From: CAVYTF01 sp963771435
Lineage (GTDB): Bacteria; Bacteroidota; Bacteroidia; Chitinophagales; Chitinophagaceae
Assembly (NCBI GenBank): GCA_963771435.1
Contig: CAVYTF010000008.1
Location: 1-64,000 of the forward strand
Length of the DNA: 64,000 nucleotides
Direction: 5' to 3'
Under the pieces are notes generated by a model that was not told the origin of the DNA, searched no databases, and worked only from the letters and a program-made list of their open reading frames with translations. How positions within the stretch are numbered: the first letter of the stretch is position 1; each line of letters opens with the position of its first letter. Positions 18,072 through 27,699 of the stretch are shown here, in pieces. The translations under genes were made by a program, and so were the position numbers.

Positions 18072-20486
18072 CTACTCCACCGTTTTCTCTACATGCGCCA
18101 GCCTTCCGTCCTTGCTCATCCCTTCCAGCACCACATGAAAGGAATTGGTCACATCATTATTATAAAACTCCACCCTGACAATATGCTTGCCGGCCGAGGT
18201 TAATACCATAGGGTTCCAATATAGGGTTGATCGCAGATCGGCGGCTTCATTTTTTTGATCGTATGTGCCATAATTGGGGGCATAAAACTCTTTCATCAAC
18301 GTATAGCCGGCAACAAACTTATAAGGCACCCCTTTGCTTGCTGTATTAGTATTTTCCTGGTCATGCCCTTTTTTTGTATATATAGCAATTGCCCCGTTTG
18401 CCCCGTCGAACCCCCCGGAAAATGGCGGCCTGAAAACCTTTACATAAGCAATATCGGCCATGGGAATGTTTTGAACCTGCGACACATCAACATGCATTTC
18501 GTCCAGGTAAACCGTTGGACTGCCTGCGCGCCATGTGAGGGTTGCATTATTGTTGCCGTCTACACTGATGCTTAAGCCTGCCACCTTTCCCTGCAGGTAT
18601 TCTATCACGCTTGGAAAAGCCCAGGCGCTTTTGTCGTCGAGCACATCAAAAGGTATATTGTCTCCTTCGCCGCTAAAAAGCGCAGAGGTATATCTTTCGT
18701 CGATCTTTTGCAAGGGAGTTTTTTCTTTTGCCTTAATAATAACCTCTTTGAGCATCCCGGTTTGGCTCAGCAGCCTGAGCCTTTCCTGTTCTCGGGCAAG
18801 ATAAAAATTGCGGTAGGTTCCGGCGGTATCAAATGCGTTGAGTGTATTTTCATGGATAGTACTAAGGTGTATATGTTGAGGAGCGTCGGCAAGGCCGTTA
18901 GAAAAACTTACTTCTGTCATGTCAGCCATATTTTGTGAAGGAAATTGATAATAAACTTTAAGTGTATCATAAAAAAGCAGGTCTGGTTTGGAAAAAGTGC
19001 CGTTGGATCTTAGCGGGATGGTAAAAGTATGCTGACTGGAATCTTTTGCTCTAACTATAGTAAAGATATATTTAGCTTCCCGGAGCTGGGTAGCGGATGC
19101 ACCAAATATCTTTCCTGAAAAATTAAGAAAAGCAGTATCCCTTGTATATTTCAGGTCGGGTAGTTTTCCCTGCACCACATCCTGCCAGTTAAATCTTCGC
19201 CAGCCATGGGTAAGCATTACAAGGTCAAGATTTTTCTGCACGTGTTTATCATCTGAGAAATAATAGGATGGATTAAATACTGTTCCCCGCAGGTCGCCGG
19301 TCATCAGCAAATGGGAAATAATATTATCAGTTGAATCAGTCCCGATACCTGCGTCTGTTACCGATATAGAAAGGTTGCTTTCAATAGAATCAGGAACATC
19401 TACTACCAAAACATTCCTTTGCCTTTTCTGTAATCCCAAAACACTAAAGCCTACTTCAGGCGAAAACTCTGCATCGTGGTTGTTTATAAATGTGATTCGC
19501 TCAGCAAGGGGCTGCCAGTTTTTATCAAACACAGTAACTACTAGAACTCCAGTAGACAATTGCCCTGTTGGTATGGTGCCGCTGACATAGTTTTTATCCG
19601 TCAACGTTGCATTTGCCATATAAACCAATTGTTGCTGTGCTGTGGCTACTATATGCAAATGTTGTAGGTTTTCAGGGGCATTTTCACAACGGGTCACTAA
19701 AAAATTACGGCTGCTATCGCCGATGCTCAGCTTCAGGTTTACGCCGCTTGTTATTATAGAAGGCAATGCCGTTTGATGAACCGTTTTTTGTTCATCCACC
19801 CACTTGCCGATGTATGATTCATTAGCTTCAGGAAGCAGAAAGAAATAACCCATGCCGTCGTGCATGGCTTTAAAAGAATCAACAACTACTTTTTTGCTGT
19901 TTAGAATAACGCCTTTTGCGTTTACCGGCTTTCCAAACTGGTCATTTGCTTTAAAAGCGATCTTATTCACAATTCCTGTAACGGCATCGCCCCCTTCGGG
20001 GAAGAATTGAATAGAAGCTACAACCGGAGCGGGAGTAGGTTTTGTAGGTTTTTGAATAATTCTTATCTCCTTGTTGAATAGAAAAGCAGAATCAAAGTTG
20101 AGCATCCATTTTGTGTATGCCCTAACATGGATGACGCTGCCCGCAAAATTGGCGGGAATAGTAAATTCGCCGTGGGAAGATTCTTTTATGATGGGTGCAG
20201 CGGTGTGCATTAACACTTTGCCGCTGTCGTCAAACCAATCAACATAAAAGTTTTTGCTGATGTTTGATGGATAAATGCCTGCCATCAAATAGGCTTTAAA
20301 CCAGATCGTTTCGCCTGCGGCATAAGCGGGTTTATCGAATTGGATGTAAATTTTTTCCTGCTGAAATACATTGGCATAAATATTTAAAACAGAATCTAAA
20401 GCCTGGGCAGAAGTCTTTTGCACTGACAGAAGAAAGAGGATGGCACTTAAACAGAATATCCTTTTGAAGTATGAAAAAAAACTCAT
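18072..20486 (-). CDS. Surface protein with MG-like and TonB-plug-like domains
   Basis: I start at the ATG at 20486 (MSFFSYFKRIF), which opens a good signal peptide ending at SAQ; upstream codons are not plausible. The protein, about 804 residues, begins with an alpha-2-macroglobulin MG2-like domain (KIYIQFDKPAYAAGETIWFKAYL written in two parts: YIQFDKPAYAAGETIWF then KAYLM). Several beta-sandwich regions follow. Near the C-terminus is a TonB-receptor plug-like segment (VIEYLQGKVAGLSI, YLDEMHVD, IAYVKVFRPPF, GAIAIYTKKG). Such proteins are frequent in Bacteroidota and may assist outer-membrane transport. No beta-barrel follows the plug. Confidence 0.82.
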   Translation of the reverse strand: MSFFSYFKRIFCLSAILFLLSVQKTSAQALDSVLNIYANVFQQEKIYIQFDKPAYAAGETIWFKAYLMAGIYPSNISKNFYVDWFDDSGKVLMHTAAPIIKESSHGEFTIPANFAGSVIHVRAYTKWMLNFDSAFLFNKEIRIIQKPTKPTPAPVVASIQFFPEGGDAVTGIVNKIAFKANDQFGKPVNAKGVILNSKKVVVDSFKAMHDGMGYFFLLPEANESYIGKWVDEQKTVHQTALPSIITSGVNLKLSIGDSSRNFLVTRCENAPENLQHLHIVATAQQQLVYMANATLTDKNYVSGTIPTGQLSTGVLVVTVFDKNWQPLAERITFINNHDAEFSPEVGFSVLGLQKRQRNVLVVDVPDSIESNLSISVTDAGIGTDSTDNIISHLLMTGDLRGTVFNPSYYFSDDKHVQKNLDLVMLTHGWRRFNWQDVVQGKLPDLKYTRDTAFLNFSGKIFGASATQLREAKYIFTIVRAKDSSQHTFTIPLRSNGTFSKPDLLFYDTLKVYYQFPSQNMADMTEVSFSNGLADAPQHIHLSTIHENTLNAFDTAGTYRNFYLAREQERLRLLSQTGMLKEVIIKAKEKTPLQKIDERYTSALFSGEGDNIPFDVLDDKSAWAFPSVIEYLQGKVAGLSISVDGNNNATLTWRAGSPTVYLDEMHVDVSQVQNIPMADIAYVKVFRPPFSGGFDGANGAIAIYTKKGHDQENTNTASKGVPYKFVAGYTLMKEFYAPNYGTYDQKNEAADLRSTLYWNPMVLTSAGKHIVRVEFYNNDVTNSFHVVLEGMSKDGRLAHVEKTVE

Positions 20487-20733
20487 TTTTTGTTTGGTTT
20501 GCTGATAAAAAAGCAAATTAATACATAAACTATAGGCTTGGTGAATGTTTAACAAAAGATATGGCAAATGGGGAAAGAATGATGAATTATGGATGATGAC
20601 GGGCTACATCTTCATAAAAGAGGGCGCACTTTGCATGAAACAAGATTGGTTTTGCATGGAAAAGGCGTTTCTGCATGGAAAAAGCTCAGATAGAAAGGCA
20701 ATAATTAACCTATATTGCTGCGTGGGAAAAAAG

Positions 20734-22218
20734 ATGATCGTTATTGGTAGCGGGTTTGCGGGCTTGTCGGCAGCATGTTTTCTTGCAAAGGAAGGGTGTG
20801 GCGTGAAGGTTTTGGAAAAAAATGCTACCCCGGGTGGCAGGGCAAGGCAATTGAAGGAAGACGGCTTTACGTTTGACATGGGGCCAAGTTGGTACTGGAT
20901 GCCCGATGTGTTTGAACGGTTTTTTAACTGCTTTGGAAAGAAAGTTTCTGACTATTATTCGCTTGTGCGCCTGGATCCTTCTTACAGGGTTTACTGGGAG
21001 GATGATGTGCAGGATATTCCGGCAAATTATGAGGAATTAAAGGCGCTTTTTGAAAAGCTGGAAGAAGGAAGTTCGGCACAATTAGATAAATTCCTGGAAG
21101 AGGCTGCTTATAAATATCAAGTGGGTATCAACAAACTTGTTTTGAAACCATCTTTATCTGTTACTGAATTCTTTGACCTTGATTTGATAAAGGGAATATT
21201 TCGTTTGGATGTTTTTAACTCAATGAAGGTGCATGTGGCAAAGTATTTTAAGAATGAAAAGCTGCGGCAGCTAATGGAGTTTCCGGTTTTGTTTTTAGGG
21301 GCGATGGCGGAGAAAATACCGGCATTATACAGCCTGATGAACTATGCCGATATAAAGGGAGGCACCTGGTACCCACAGGGAGGGATGTATAAAGTAGTGG
21401 AAGCGATCCATGAATTAGCGCTCGAACTTGGGGTTGAATTTCATTTTAATGAAGATGTGACGGAGATCACAGTTGACAAAAATAAAAAGGCAAGCAAAGT
21501 TTCCACTCTTTTGGAAAGCGGGTATACGACCTCCTATGAAGCAGACGCAGTTGTAGGCGCGGCTGATTATCAATTTATAGAACAGAAGCTATTGCAGGAA
21601 AAGTGGCGGAGTTATTCAGAAAAGTACTGGGACTCAAGGGTGATGGCGCCCTCCTGCTTATTATATTATATAGGGTTAAATACAAAGCTTCAAAATATTG
21701 CACACCATACCTTGTTTTTTGATGCTCCTTTTGAAGCGCATGGCAAAGAAATATATGAGACAAAACAATGGCCATCAAACCCTTTATTTTATGTGTGCGC
21801 CACTTCTGCAACTGATAAAACTGTTGCCCCGGAAGGCTGCGAAAATCTATTTTTGCTCATTCCGGTTGCTTCAGGATTGACGGATGACAGCGAGAGTTTG
21901 CGTGAAAAATATTTCGAAATGATCATTACACGAATGGAAAATAAATGGCAACAAACAATTAAAGAAAAAATTATTTATAAGCAAAACTATGGGCAAACCG
22001 ATTTCGTAAATGACTATAATTCTTTTAAAGGAAACGCTTACGGCCTTGCAAACACCCTGGCGCAAACAGCTATGCTTAAGCCTTCCTGCAGAAGCGAAAA
22101 GGTGAATAATTTATTTTATGCAGGCCAGCTAACGGTTCCGGGGCCGGGCGTGCCTCCTGCATTAATAAGTGGCGAAGTAGCAGCGAAAGAAGTGTTGAAA
22201 TACTTTAATAACCCATAG
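20734..22218 (+). CDS. crtI: Phytoene desaturase (CrtI family)
   Basis: The ATG at 20734 (MIVIGSGFAG) gives 494 residues and places the FAD-binding GSGFAGLSAA motif at the very start, as in the family; a GTG at 20722 is an alternative. Further landmarks are GGRARQ near residue 40, FDMGPSWYWMP and a C-terminal GPGVPPALISG motif. CrtI desaturates phytoene to lycopene at the membrane, with FAD. This is the first of six co-directional carotenoid genes; crtB starts 17 bp later. The 150 bp before it contain repeated 'gcatg(g)aaa' words but no clear promoter. Confidence 0.9.
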   Translation: MIVIGSGFAGLSAACFLAKEGCGVKVLEKNATPGGRARQLKEDGFTFDMGPSWYWMPDVFERFFNCFGKKVSDYYSLVRLDPSYRVYWEDDVQDIPANYEELKALFEKLEEGSSAQLDKFLEEAAYKYQVGINKLVLKPSLSVTEFFDLDLIKGIFRLDVFNSMKVHVAKYFKNEKLRQLMEFPVLFLGAMAEKIPALYSLMNYADIKGGTWYPQGGMYKVVEAIHELALELGVEFHFNEDVTEITVDKNKKASKVSTLLESGYTTSYEADAVVGAADYQFIEQKLLQEKWRSYSEKYWDSRVMAPSCLLYYIGLNTKLQNIAHHTLFFDAPFEAHGKEIYETKQWPSNPLFYVCATSATDKTVAPEGCENLFLLIPVASGLTDDSESLREKYFEMIITRMENKWQQTIKEKIIYKQNYGQTDFVNDYNSFKGNAYGLANTLAQTAMLKPSCRSEKVNNLFYAGQLTVPGPGVPPALISGEVAAKEVLKYFNNP

Positions 22219-22235
22219 AAACTATTGCAACTAAA

Positions 22236-23072
22236 ATGATAAACCTGTATCATGAAGTAAGCCGCCAATGCAGTAAAATAACTACTGAGCGTTACAGTAC
22301 TTCATTTTCATCGGCCATCAACCTGCTGCACAAAGATCTGCGCGCTCCCATTCGTAATATTTATGGTTTTGTGCGCTTTGCGGATGAAATTGTAGATACG
22401 TTCCATGCTTACAACAAATCTGCTTTACTCAATGAATTTAAAATTGACACCTGCAGTGCCATTTCCCGCGGCATCAGCCTGAACCCTATACTTCACAGTT
22501 TTCAATTCGTAGTGAACAGGTATAATATCGATCATAAACTCATCGATGCTTTTTTTCACAGCATGTTTCTTGACCTTGATAAAAAACAGTACGACACTGT
22601 AGGTTATGAGGAATATATCTACGGCAGCGCTGAAACGGTTGGGCTCATGTGCCTCTCTGTTTTCTGCGAAGGCGACACAGAACGATATAATACACTTAGC
22701 CCTTTTGCACGAAGCCTCGGTGCCGCTTTTCAGAAAATAAATTTCTTGCGCGACATACAGTCAGATCATAACCTGCTTAACAGGACCTATTTTCCCAACG
22801 CCGATCTTCAAAACTTTACCGATGCAGATAAGCGCGCCATTGAAGCGGATATTCAAAAAGATCTGAACCATGCGTACGAAGGCATTTCGCTATTACCTTT
22901 GAAGGCAAGATTTGGAGTGTATGTAGCATACAGGTATTATTTGTCGCTTTTTAAAAAGATAAAAAGAACACAGCCACAGAGAATATTTGAAACCCGCATC
23001 CGCATCCCTGATCTCAGCAAAGCATTCATTCTTGCAGAAGCAACTATCCGCAGCAGGATGAATATTTTATAA
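22236..23072 (+). CDS. crtB: Phytoene synthase
   Basis: The 278-residue protein is a head-to-head prenyl synthase. The first Asp-rich motif is in YGFVRFADEIVD (Asp50, Asp54), and the second in FLRDIQSD near residues 170-176. It condenses two geranylgeranyl diphosphates to phytoene. The AAFQKINFLRDI helix and the final RSRMNIL agree with the family. It lies between crtI (17 bp) and idi (44 bp). Confidence 0.93.
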   Translation: MINLYHEVSRQCSKITTERYSTSFSSAINLLHKDLRAPIRNIYGFVRFADEIVDTFHAYNKSALLNEFKIDTCSAISRGISLNPILHSFQFVVNRYNIDHKLIDAFFHSMFLDLDKKQYDTVGYEEYIYGSAETVGLMCLSVFCEGDTERYNTLSPFARSLGAAFQKINFLRDIQSDHNLLNRTYFPNADLQNFTDADKRAIEADIQKDLNHAYEGISLLPLKARFGVYVAYRYYLSLFKKIKRTQPQRIFETRIRIPDLSKAFILAEATIRSRMNIL

Positions 23073-23116
23073 ACACCGATCGGTTTTCAACAAGGCGATC
23101 ATTCTCTATTTTATTG

Positions 23117-23653
23117 ATGGAAGAAGTAATACTGGTAAACACAAACGACGAACAAACCGGCACAATGGAAAAAATGGAGGCGCACCGTAAAGCTATGTTG
23201 CACCGTGCTTTCAGTGTTTTTATATTTAACAGGAATGGGGAAATGCTTTTGCAGCAGCGCGCCTTAGAAAAATACCACAGCGCCGGTTTGTGGTCTAACG
23301 CCTGTTGCGGTCATCCACGCCCCAACGAAGACACAACGGCGGCCGCCCAACGAAGGTTACAGGAAGAGCTCGGCATACAAACAACGCTTACCAAACTATT
23401 CGAATTTATTTACCGATCAGAATTTAAAAACGGGTTAACAGAGCATGAATTTGACCATGTATTTATCGGTCATTATGATGAAAATATCTCTCCTGAAGAA
23501 AATGAAGTAAAAGATTTTTGCTATAAAACCATGCAGGAAATTGAAGCTTCATTGCTAACCCATCCCTTAAAATATACAGAATGGTTCCATATTGCTTTCC
23601 CGGCAATTATGAAACACAAGGTCAGCTCCCGTATCTTTATAGATCATCTTTAG
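23117..23653 (+). CDS. idi: Isopentenyl-diphosphate isomerase, type 1
   Basis: The 178-residue protein has a Nudix-like fold. The metal and catalytic residues are visible: NACCGHPRPN with the catalytic Cys at 63-64, a Nudix-like RRLQEELG helix at about 79-86, and TEHEFDH at 108-114. It interconverts IPP and DMAPP, supplying precursors to crtB. A TTG lies one codon upstream, but the ATG at 23117 is preferred. The stop is 2 bp before crtD, showing tight coupling. Confidence 0.94.
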   Translation: MEEVILVNTNDEQTGTMEKMEAHRKAMLHRAFSVFIFNRNGEMLLQQRALEKYHSAGLWSNACCGHPRPNEDTTAAAQRRLQEELGIQTTLTKLFEFIYRSEFKNGLTEHEFDHVFIGHYDENISPEENEVKDFCYKTMQEIEASLLTHPLKYTEWFHIAFPAIMKHKVSSRIFIDHL

Positions 23654-23655
23654 TA

Positions 23656-25149
23656 ATGTCACGCAAAAAAGCAATAATAATTGGCGCCGGTGTTGCAGGT
23701 CTTGCCTCTGCAATAAGGCTCGCTGTGCAGGGCTTTGAGGTAATTGTATTTGAGAAGAATGATTATCCGGGAGGAAAATTAGGAAGCTTTTCCTCCAATG
23801 GTTTTTCTTTCGACACCGGCCCCAGCTTGTTTACACAGCCTCAAAATATTGAAGAACTTTTTACACTGGCAAATGAACCTGTTCAGGATTATTTTTCTTA
23901 TCAAACATTAGATCAGGCATGTAAATATTTTTATGAAGATGGCATTGTTCTTAATGCTTATACAGACGCTGAGGCCTTTGCCAAAGAAATGAATAAAAAG
24001 ATTTGGGAAGATGAAACCAAAATAAAAAGCTACTTGCAGCGGTCCTCAGAGCTTTACAACGACATTGGTGAAGTTTTTCTCAACAACTCCCTTCATAAAA
24101 GAAAAACATGGAGACAGGTAAACATCAGCAAAGCACTTCGCGCGGCAAAAGGCAAATACCTTTTTAAAAGCATGCACAGTGTCAACTTGCAAAGCTTCAC
24201 TAAAACGCACACAATACAACTCTTCAACCGCTTTGGCACTTACAATGGCAGCAACCCTTTTAAGATGCCCGGCATGTTTACTTTGATCCCTCACCTTGAA
24301 CACGATCAGGGCATCGCTTATCCAATAGGAGGCATGGCAAATATTCCAAAAGCCTTATACCAACTGGCTTTAAAGAAAGGTGTTCAGTTTCATTTCAATA
24401 CCCCTGTTGATAATATAATTTGTAATGAAGGCAAAGTGCTTGGTCTGGTAGCGAACAATGAGAATCATTTAGCTGATGCTGTTCTAAGCAACATAGATGT
24501 ATATTTTACCTATAAAAATTTATTAGGCAATGCAGAAAAAGCGACAAAAATTCTAAAGAAAGAACGCAGCAGCAGCGCCCTCGTTTTTTATTGGGGCATC
24601 AACAGGGAATTCCCACAATTGCAGTTGCACAATATATTTTTTAGCAAAAATTACAAAGCAGAATTCCATCATTTGTTTAAGCTTAAAAAATTATACACCG
24701 ACCCCACTGTTTACATCAACATCACATCCAAATGTGAGCCTGGCATACATGCTCCGCACGGCAAAGAGAACTGGTTTGTAATGGTAAATGCACCCGCAAA
24801 CGCCGGGCAAAATTGGGCGGAGATAAAGAAACAGGCACGCAGCAACATCATTCAAAAACTCAACCGCATCTTGCAAACAGATATTGAACCACTGATTGAA
24901 ACAGAAGAAATACTCGATCCGCTTTCTATTGAAAAAAACACGGCAGCTTATGCTGGTTCTTTATATGGCACAAGCTCAAACGCAATGTTGACAGCCTTTC
25001 TGCGTCATCCTAACTTTAGCAAAAAGATAAAGAACTTATATTTCGCAGGCGGCACTGTCCATCCCGGCGGCGGCATCCCCCTTTGCCTCAGGAGCGCCAA
25101 AATTGCCTGCGAATTAATAAGAGAAGACATGCAACATTCAAAACATTAA
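23656..25149 (+). CDS. crtD: Carotenoid desaturase CrtD-like (second CrtI-family enzyme)
   Basis: From the ATG at 23656 (MSRKKAIIIGAG) the product is 497 residues with an N-terminal FAD motif IIGAGVAGLASAI, a PGGKLGSF segment, FDTGPSLFTQP, and a C-terminal FAGGTVHPGGGIPLCLRSAK. It is a CrtI paralogue. Next to cruF and crtZ, the best fit is the 1'-hydroxycarotenoid 3',4'-desaturase CrtD of the myxol/saproxanthin route. A role as a second phytoene-type desaturase is possible. The paralogue at 20734 is only distantly similar. Confidence 0.75.
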   Translation: MSRKKAIIIGAGVAGLASAIRLAVQGFEVIVFEKNDYPGGKLGSFSSNGFSFDTGPSLFTQPQNIEELFTLANEPVQDYFSYQTLDQACKYFYEDGIVLNAYTDAEAFAKEMNKKIWEDETKIKSYLQRSSELYNDIGEVFLNNSLHKRKTWRQVNISKALRAAKGKYLFKSMHSVNLQSFTKTHTIQLFNRFGTYNGSNPFKMPGMFTLIPHLEHDQGIAYPIGGMANIPKALYQLALKKGVQFHFNTPVDNIICNEGKVLGLVANNENHLADAVLSNIDVYFTYKNLLGNAEKATKILKKERSSSALVFYWGINREFPQLQLHNIFFSKNYKAEFHHLFKLKKLYTDPTVYINITSKCEPGIHAPHGKENWFVMVNAPANAGQNWAEIKKQARSNIIQKLNRILQTDIEPLIETEEILDPLSIEKNTAAYAGSLYGTSSNAMLTAFLRHPNFSKKIKNLYFAGGTVHPGGGIPLCLRSAKIACELIREDMQHSKH

Positions 25150-25158
25150 TGTTCCAAC

Positions 25159-25848
25159 GTGATTGCTTCCTGCCAAAAAAATAACATTGCTCTTTTTATA
25201 GCCATCCTTTTTCATGCCTGCGGCCTCGTTGGCATTTTGTGCACGCCATACAAAGATTGGTTCATTCAAAATACATTCATCACGCTGTTCCTTATGTCGC
25301 TTTTGCTTGTTTGGACACAACAGCAAAAAAACATACACTTCTTTCTTTTTCTTATTTCAGCATGGGCGGTCGGTATGTGTACAGAGATCATCGGTACAAA
25401 CACCTCCTTGCTTTTCGGCAGCTATAAATATGGCAACCTCCTTGGCATAAAACTCAAGAATGTACCCCTGCTCATAGGCATCAACTGGTTTGTGACCATT
25501 TATAACGCAGGTGTTATCGTCACCATATTTGACGATTGGATCTTGCGCAAACTCAGCGGCGATGCCCATTTTTCCTCCGTCATGCTCACCCTTTCATTTA
25601 TCATTGATGCAGCTTTGCTCGCCACTTTCTTTGATTGGCTTATGGAGCCTGTGGCCGTCAAGCTTGGCTTTTGGCAATGGCTCGCTGATGGTCAACCTCC
25701 CTTGTTCAATTATACCTCTTGGTTCGTCATCAGCGCCTTATTATTAGCAGTTTTCAGGTGGCTGAAATTCAATAAACACAACCATTTCGCCGTACATTTG
25801 TTCATCATTCAGCTATTGTTTTTTCTCACTTTAAGAACATTTTTATGA
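25159..25848 (+). CDS. cruF: Carotenoid 1,2-hydratase (CruF-like)
   Basis: The 229-residue membrane protein has about seven hydrophobic segments and the carotenoid-biosynthesis (DUF422) signature: GMCTEIIGTNTSLLFGSYKYG, LKNVPLLIGINWFVTIYNAG, and LGFWQW. CruF adds water across the end psi group to make a 1-hydroxy carotenoid. A GTG at 25159 is the start, 10 bp after crtD. The neighbouring crtD would then desaturate the hydroxylated end. Its stop overlaps the start of crtZ (ATGA). Confidence 0.8.
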   Translation: MIASCQKNNIALFIAILFHACGLVGILCTPYKDWFIQNTFITLFLMSLLLVWTQQQKNIHFFLFLISAWAVGMCTEIIGTNTSLLFGSYKYGNLLGIKLKNVPLLIGINWFVTIYNAGVIVTIFDDWILRKLSGDAHFSSVMLTLSFIIDAALLATFFDWLMEPVAVKLGFWQWLADGQPPLFNYTSWFVISALLLAVFRWLKFNKHNHFAVHLFIIQLLFFLTLRTFL

Positions 25849-26339
25849 GCTGGCTTCTATATACTTTCATCGCCCTCGCCACTTTCTGTTGCATGGAGGG
25901 TATCACATGGCTCACACACAAATATGTCATGCACGGCTTTCTCTGGTATCTCCATGAAGATCACCACAAACAAAATGATACCGTTTTTGAAAAGAACGAC
26001 GCCTTCTTTTTCATCTTCGCTATACCGGGTTGGCTCTGCATCATGCTCGGCTGCATGCGCCACAACTGGCTCTCCGTAAGCATCGGCGCAGGCATTACCC
26101 TCTATGGCCTCGCCTATTTTATTGTACATGACATCATCATTCACCAGCGTTTCAAACTTTTCACACGCAGCAATAACCGCTACATAAGATCCATTCGCTG
26201 GGCACACAAAATGCACCATAAACATATCGAAAAGCACGATGGCGAAAGCTTTGGCATGTTGCTCGTAGCAAAAAAATACCACGACAAAATAAAGCGCGAC
26301 GAAGAACTGAAAGACAAGTTTCTCGTCAACAGTAAGTAA
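25845..26339 (+). CDS. crtZ: Beta-carotene hydroxylase
   Basis: The 164-residue membrane protein carries the fatty-acid-hydroxylase-like His clusters of CrtZ: THKYVMHG (His25, His30), LHEDHH (His37, His40, His41), HDIIIHQRF (about 110-118), and HKMHHKHIEKH (about 137-147). It hydroxylates beta-ionone rings, so a lycopene cyclase must exist elsewhere or an acyclic product must be accepted. It ends the carotenoid operon; no T run follows, only AT-rich sequence. Confidence 0.9.
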   Translation: MSWLLYTFIALATFCCMEGITWLTHKYVMHGFLWYLHEDHHKQNDTVFEKNDAFFFIFAIPGWLCIMLGCMRHNWLSVSIGAGITLYGLAYFIVHDIIIHQRFKLFTRSNNRYIRSIRWAHKMHHKHIEKHDGESFGMLLVAKKYHDKIKRDEELKDKFLVNSK

Positions 26340-26376
26340 TTTTTATAATAAATAATAACAAAATAACCAAAAAATA

Positions 26377-26407
26377 TTTGTTGGGTTAACCAATTACTAT
26401 ACTTTCG
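26377..26407 (+). promoter_or_regulatory. Bacteroidota-type promoter
   Basis: TTTG at 26377-26380 and TACTTTCG at 26400-26407 have the usual 19 bp spacing; the second box differs from TAnnTTTG at one place. It lies 25 bp before the ATG at 26433. The spacer contains a near-perfect inverted repeat TTGGGTTAACCAA that could be an operator. Confidence 0.65.
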
Positions 26408-26432
26408 TTAAAAATTTAAAACTGGACTACTT

Positions 26433-27662
26433 ATGAAACAACTTTTACACAACATCAAAACATCATTGTTTTGCTTCGCTTTTTTATTTGTTTTAAACAA
26501 TGCGAAAGCCCAAACTACCGATACCTGTATTACTATAAAGGGCGATACTGGATTTAGTGGCTATAAACAAATTAGCATTGCAACTTACGGAGATTCTACA
26601 ACAGATCCAAGTGAAACGGAAATACAATCAGAGGCCTGGACTTGCAACGGAATAGGGTTTCCTCTTTGTAATTTCAGGGGATTAATATGGTATGATTTGA
26701 GTTCTATTCCTCAGAATGCTGTTGTAGATAGTGCTCACTTCTTTCTCTATGCAAAAACTAATGCCGTAAATGGTCTTTTTGGTAGTCCGACTTATGGTAG
26801 CGCTAATGCTTCGAAATTACAAAAAATAACACAATACTGGTCTCAGGATAGTACAGGTTGGCTTAATCAACCTCCAACAGATACTACTGGTCAAAAAATG
26901 CTTCCGCAAAGTACTAATACAGCAGAAAACTATGTAGTAGACGTTACAGATTTTGTTCAATACTGGATAAATAACCCATCTGCTAATTTTGGAATGATGC
27001 TGCGTTTAGACAGTGAAGTACACTATAACAGCATGATATTTAATTCAGGGCAGGCGCCTGACAGCCTTAAACCTGCTTTGGTTATTTGTCTATCCCAGGG
27101 TTCACTCCCTGTTTTATTGGCAAACCTTCATGGCGCTGCCGCCAACAACACAGCTAATTTATCCTGGACTATTACAGGCGGAACAACACTTTCTTCTATC
27201 GTATTGCAAAAAAGTCCTGATGGAAATACGTTTTCTAATGTAAAAAATATTGCTGCGCAAAACTATTCAGGTCAAAGCAACTACCAGTACACAGATGCAA
27301 ATACCACATCACTTACTAAAGCTTTTTACAGGCTTAAACTTGTAACTAAGGATGGTCATTTTACCTATAGCAATATATTGCTTATATCCTTTGCAACAGG
27401 GAGCAATAGTATTAATTTTCAGGTACTGCCAAATCCCGTACAGGATAATATACAGCTCCTTTTTCAAGCGCAAAGTGAAAGCAACAGCACCATCACTATA
27501 TTAAATTCTTTGGGACAAACGCTTGTTTCACAAAACGTTCAGATTGAAAAAGGCACCAATTCTATTCCTTTAAATTCTTTATCAAATTTGTCAAAAGGAT
27601 TATACCTTATCCGTTTAACAGTTGACGGGCAGGTAGTGTCTAAGAAGTTTATTAAGGAATAA
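26433..27662 (+). CDS. T9SS cargo protein with DNRLRE-type domain
   Basis: The 409-residue protein has a signal peptide ending near AKAQ (residue 27). The N-terminal half resembles DNRLRE-type modules: GLIWYDLSSIPQNAVVDSAHFFLYA and VVDVTDFVQYWINNPSANFGMMLRL. A fibronectin-like region and a C-terminal type IX sorting domain (about residues 330-409, ending LSKGLYLIRLTVDGQ and KKFIKE) follow. It should be exported by the T9SS and attached to the surface or released. The promoter at 26377 fits the start. A copy of its last 20 codons recurs at 28431-28497. Confidence 0.88.
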   Translation: MKQLLHNIKTSLFCFAFLFVLNNAKAQTTDTCITIKGDTGFSGYKQISIATYGDSTTDPSETEIQSEAWTCNGIGFPLCNFRGLIWYDLSSIPQNAVVDSAHFFLYAKTNAVNGLFGSPTYGSANASKLQKITQYWSQDSTGWLNQPPTDTTGQKMLPQSTNTAENYVVDVTDFVQYWINNPSANFGMMLRLDSEVHYNSMIFNSGQAPDSLKPALVICLSQGSLPVLLANLHGAAANNTANLSWTITGGTTLSSIVLQKSPDGNTFSNVKNIAAQNYSGQSNYQYTDANTTSLTKAFYRLKLVTKDGHFTYSNILLISFATGSNSINFQVLPNPVQDNIQLLFQAQSESNSTITILNSLGQTLVSQNVQIEKGTNSIPLNSLSNLSKGLYLIRLTVDGQVVSKKFIKE

Positions 27663-27699
27663 ATGCTTATGAATTAATAAAAAAGCTTTTCTTTATCGC

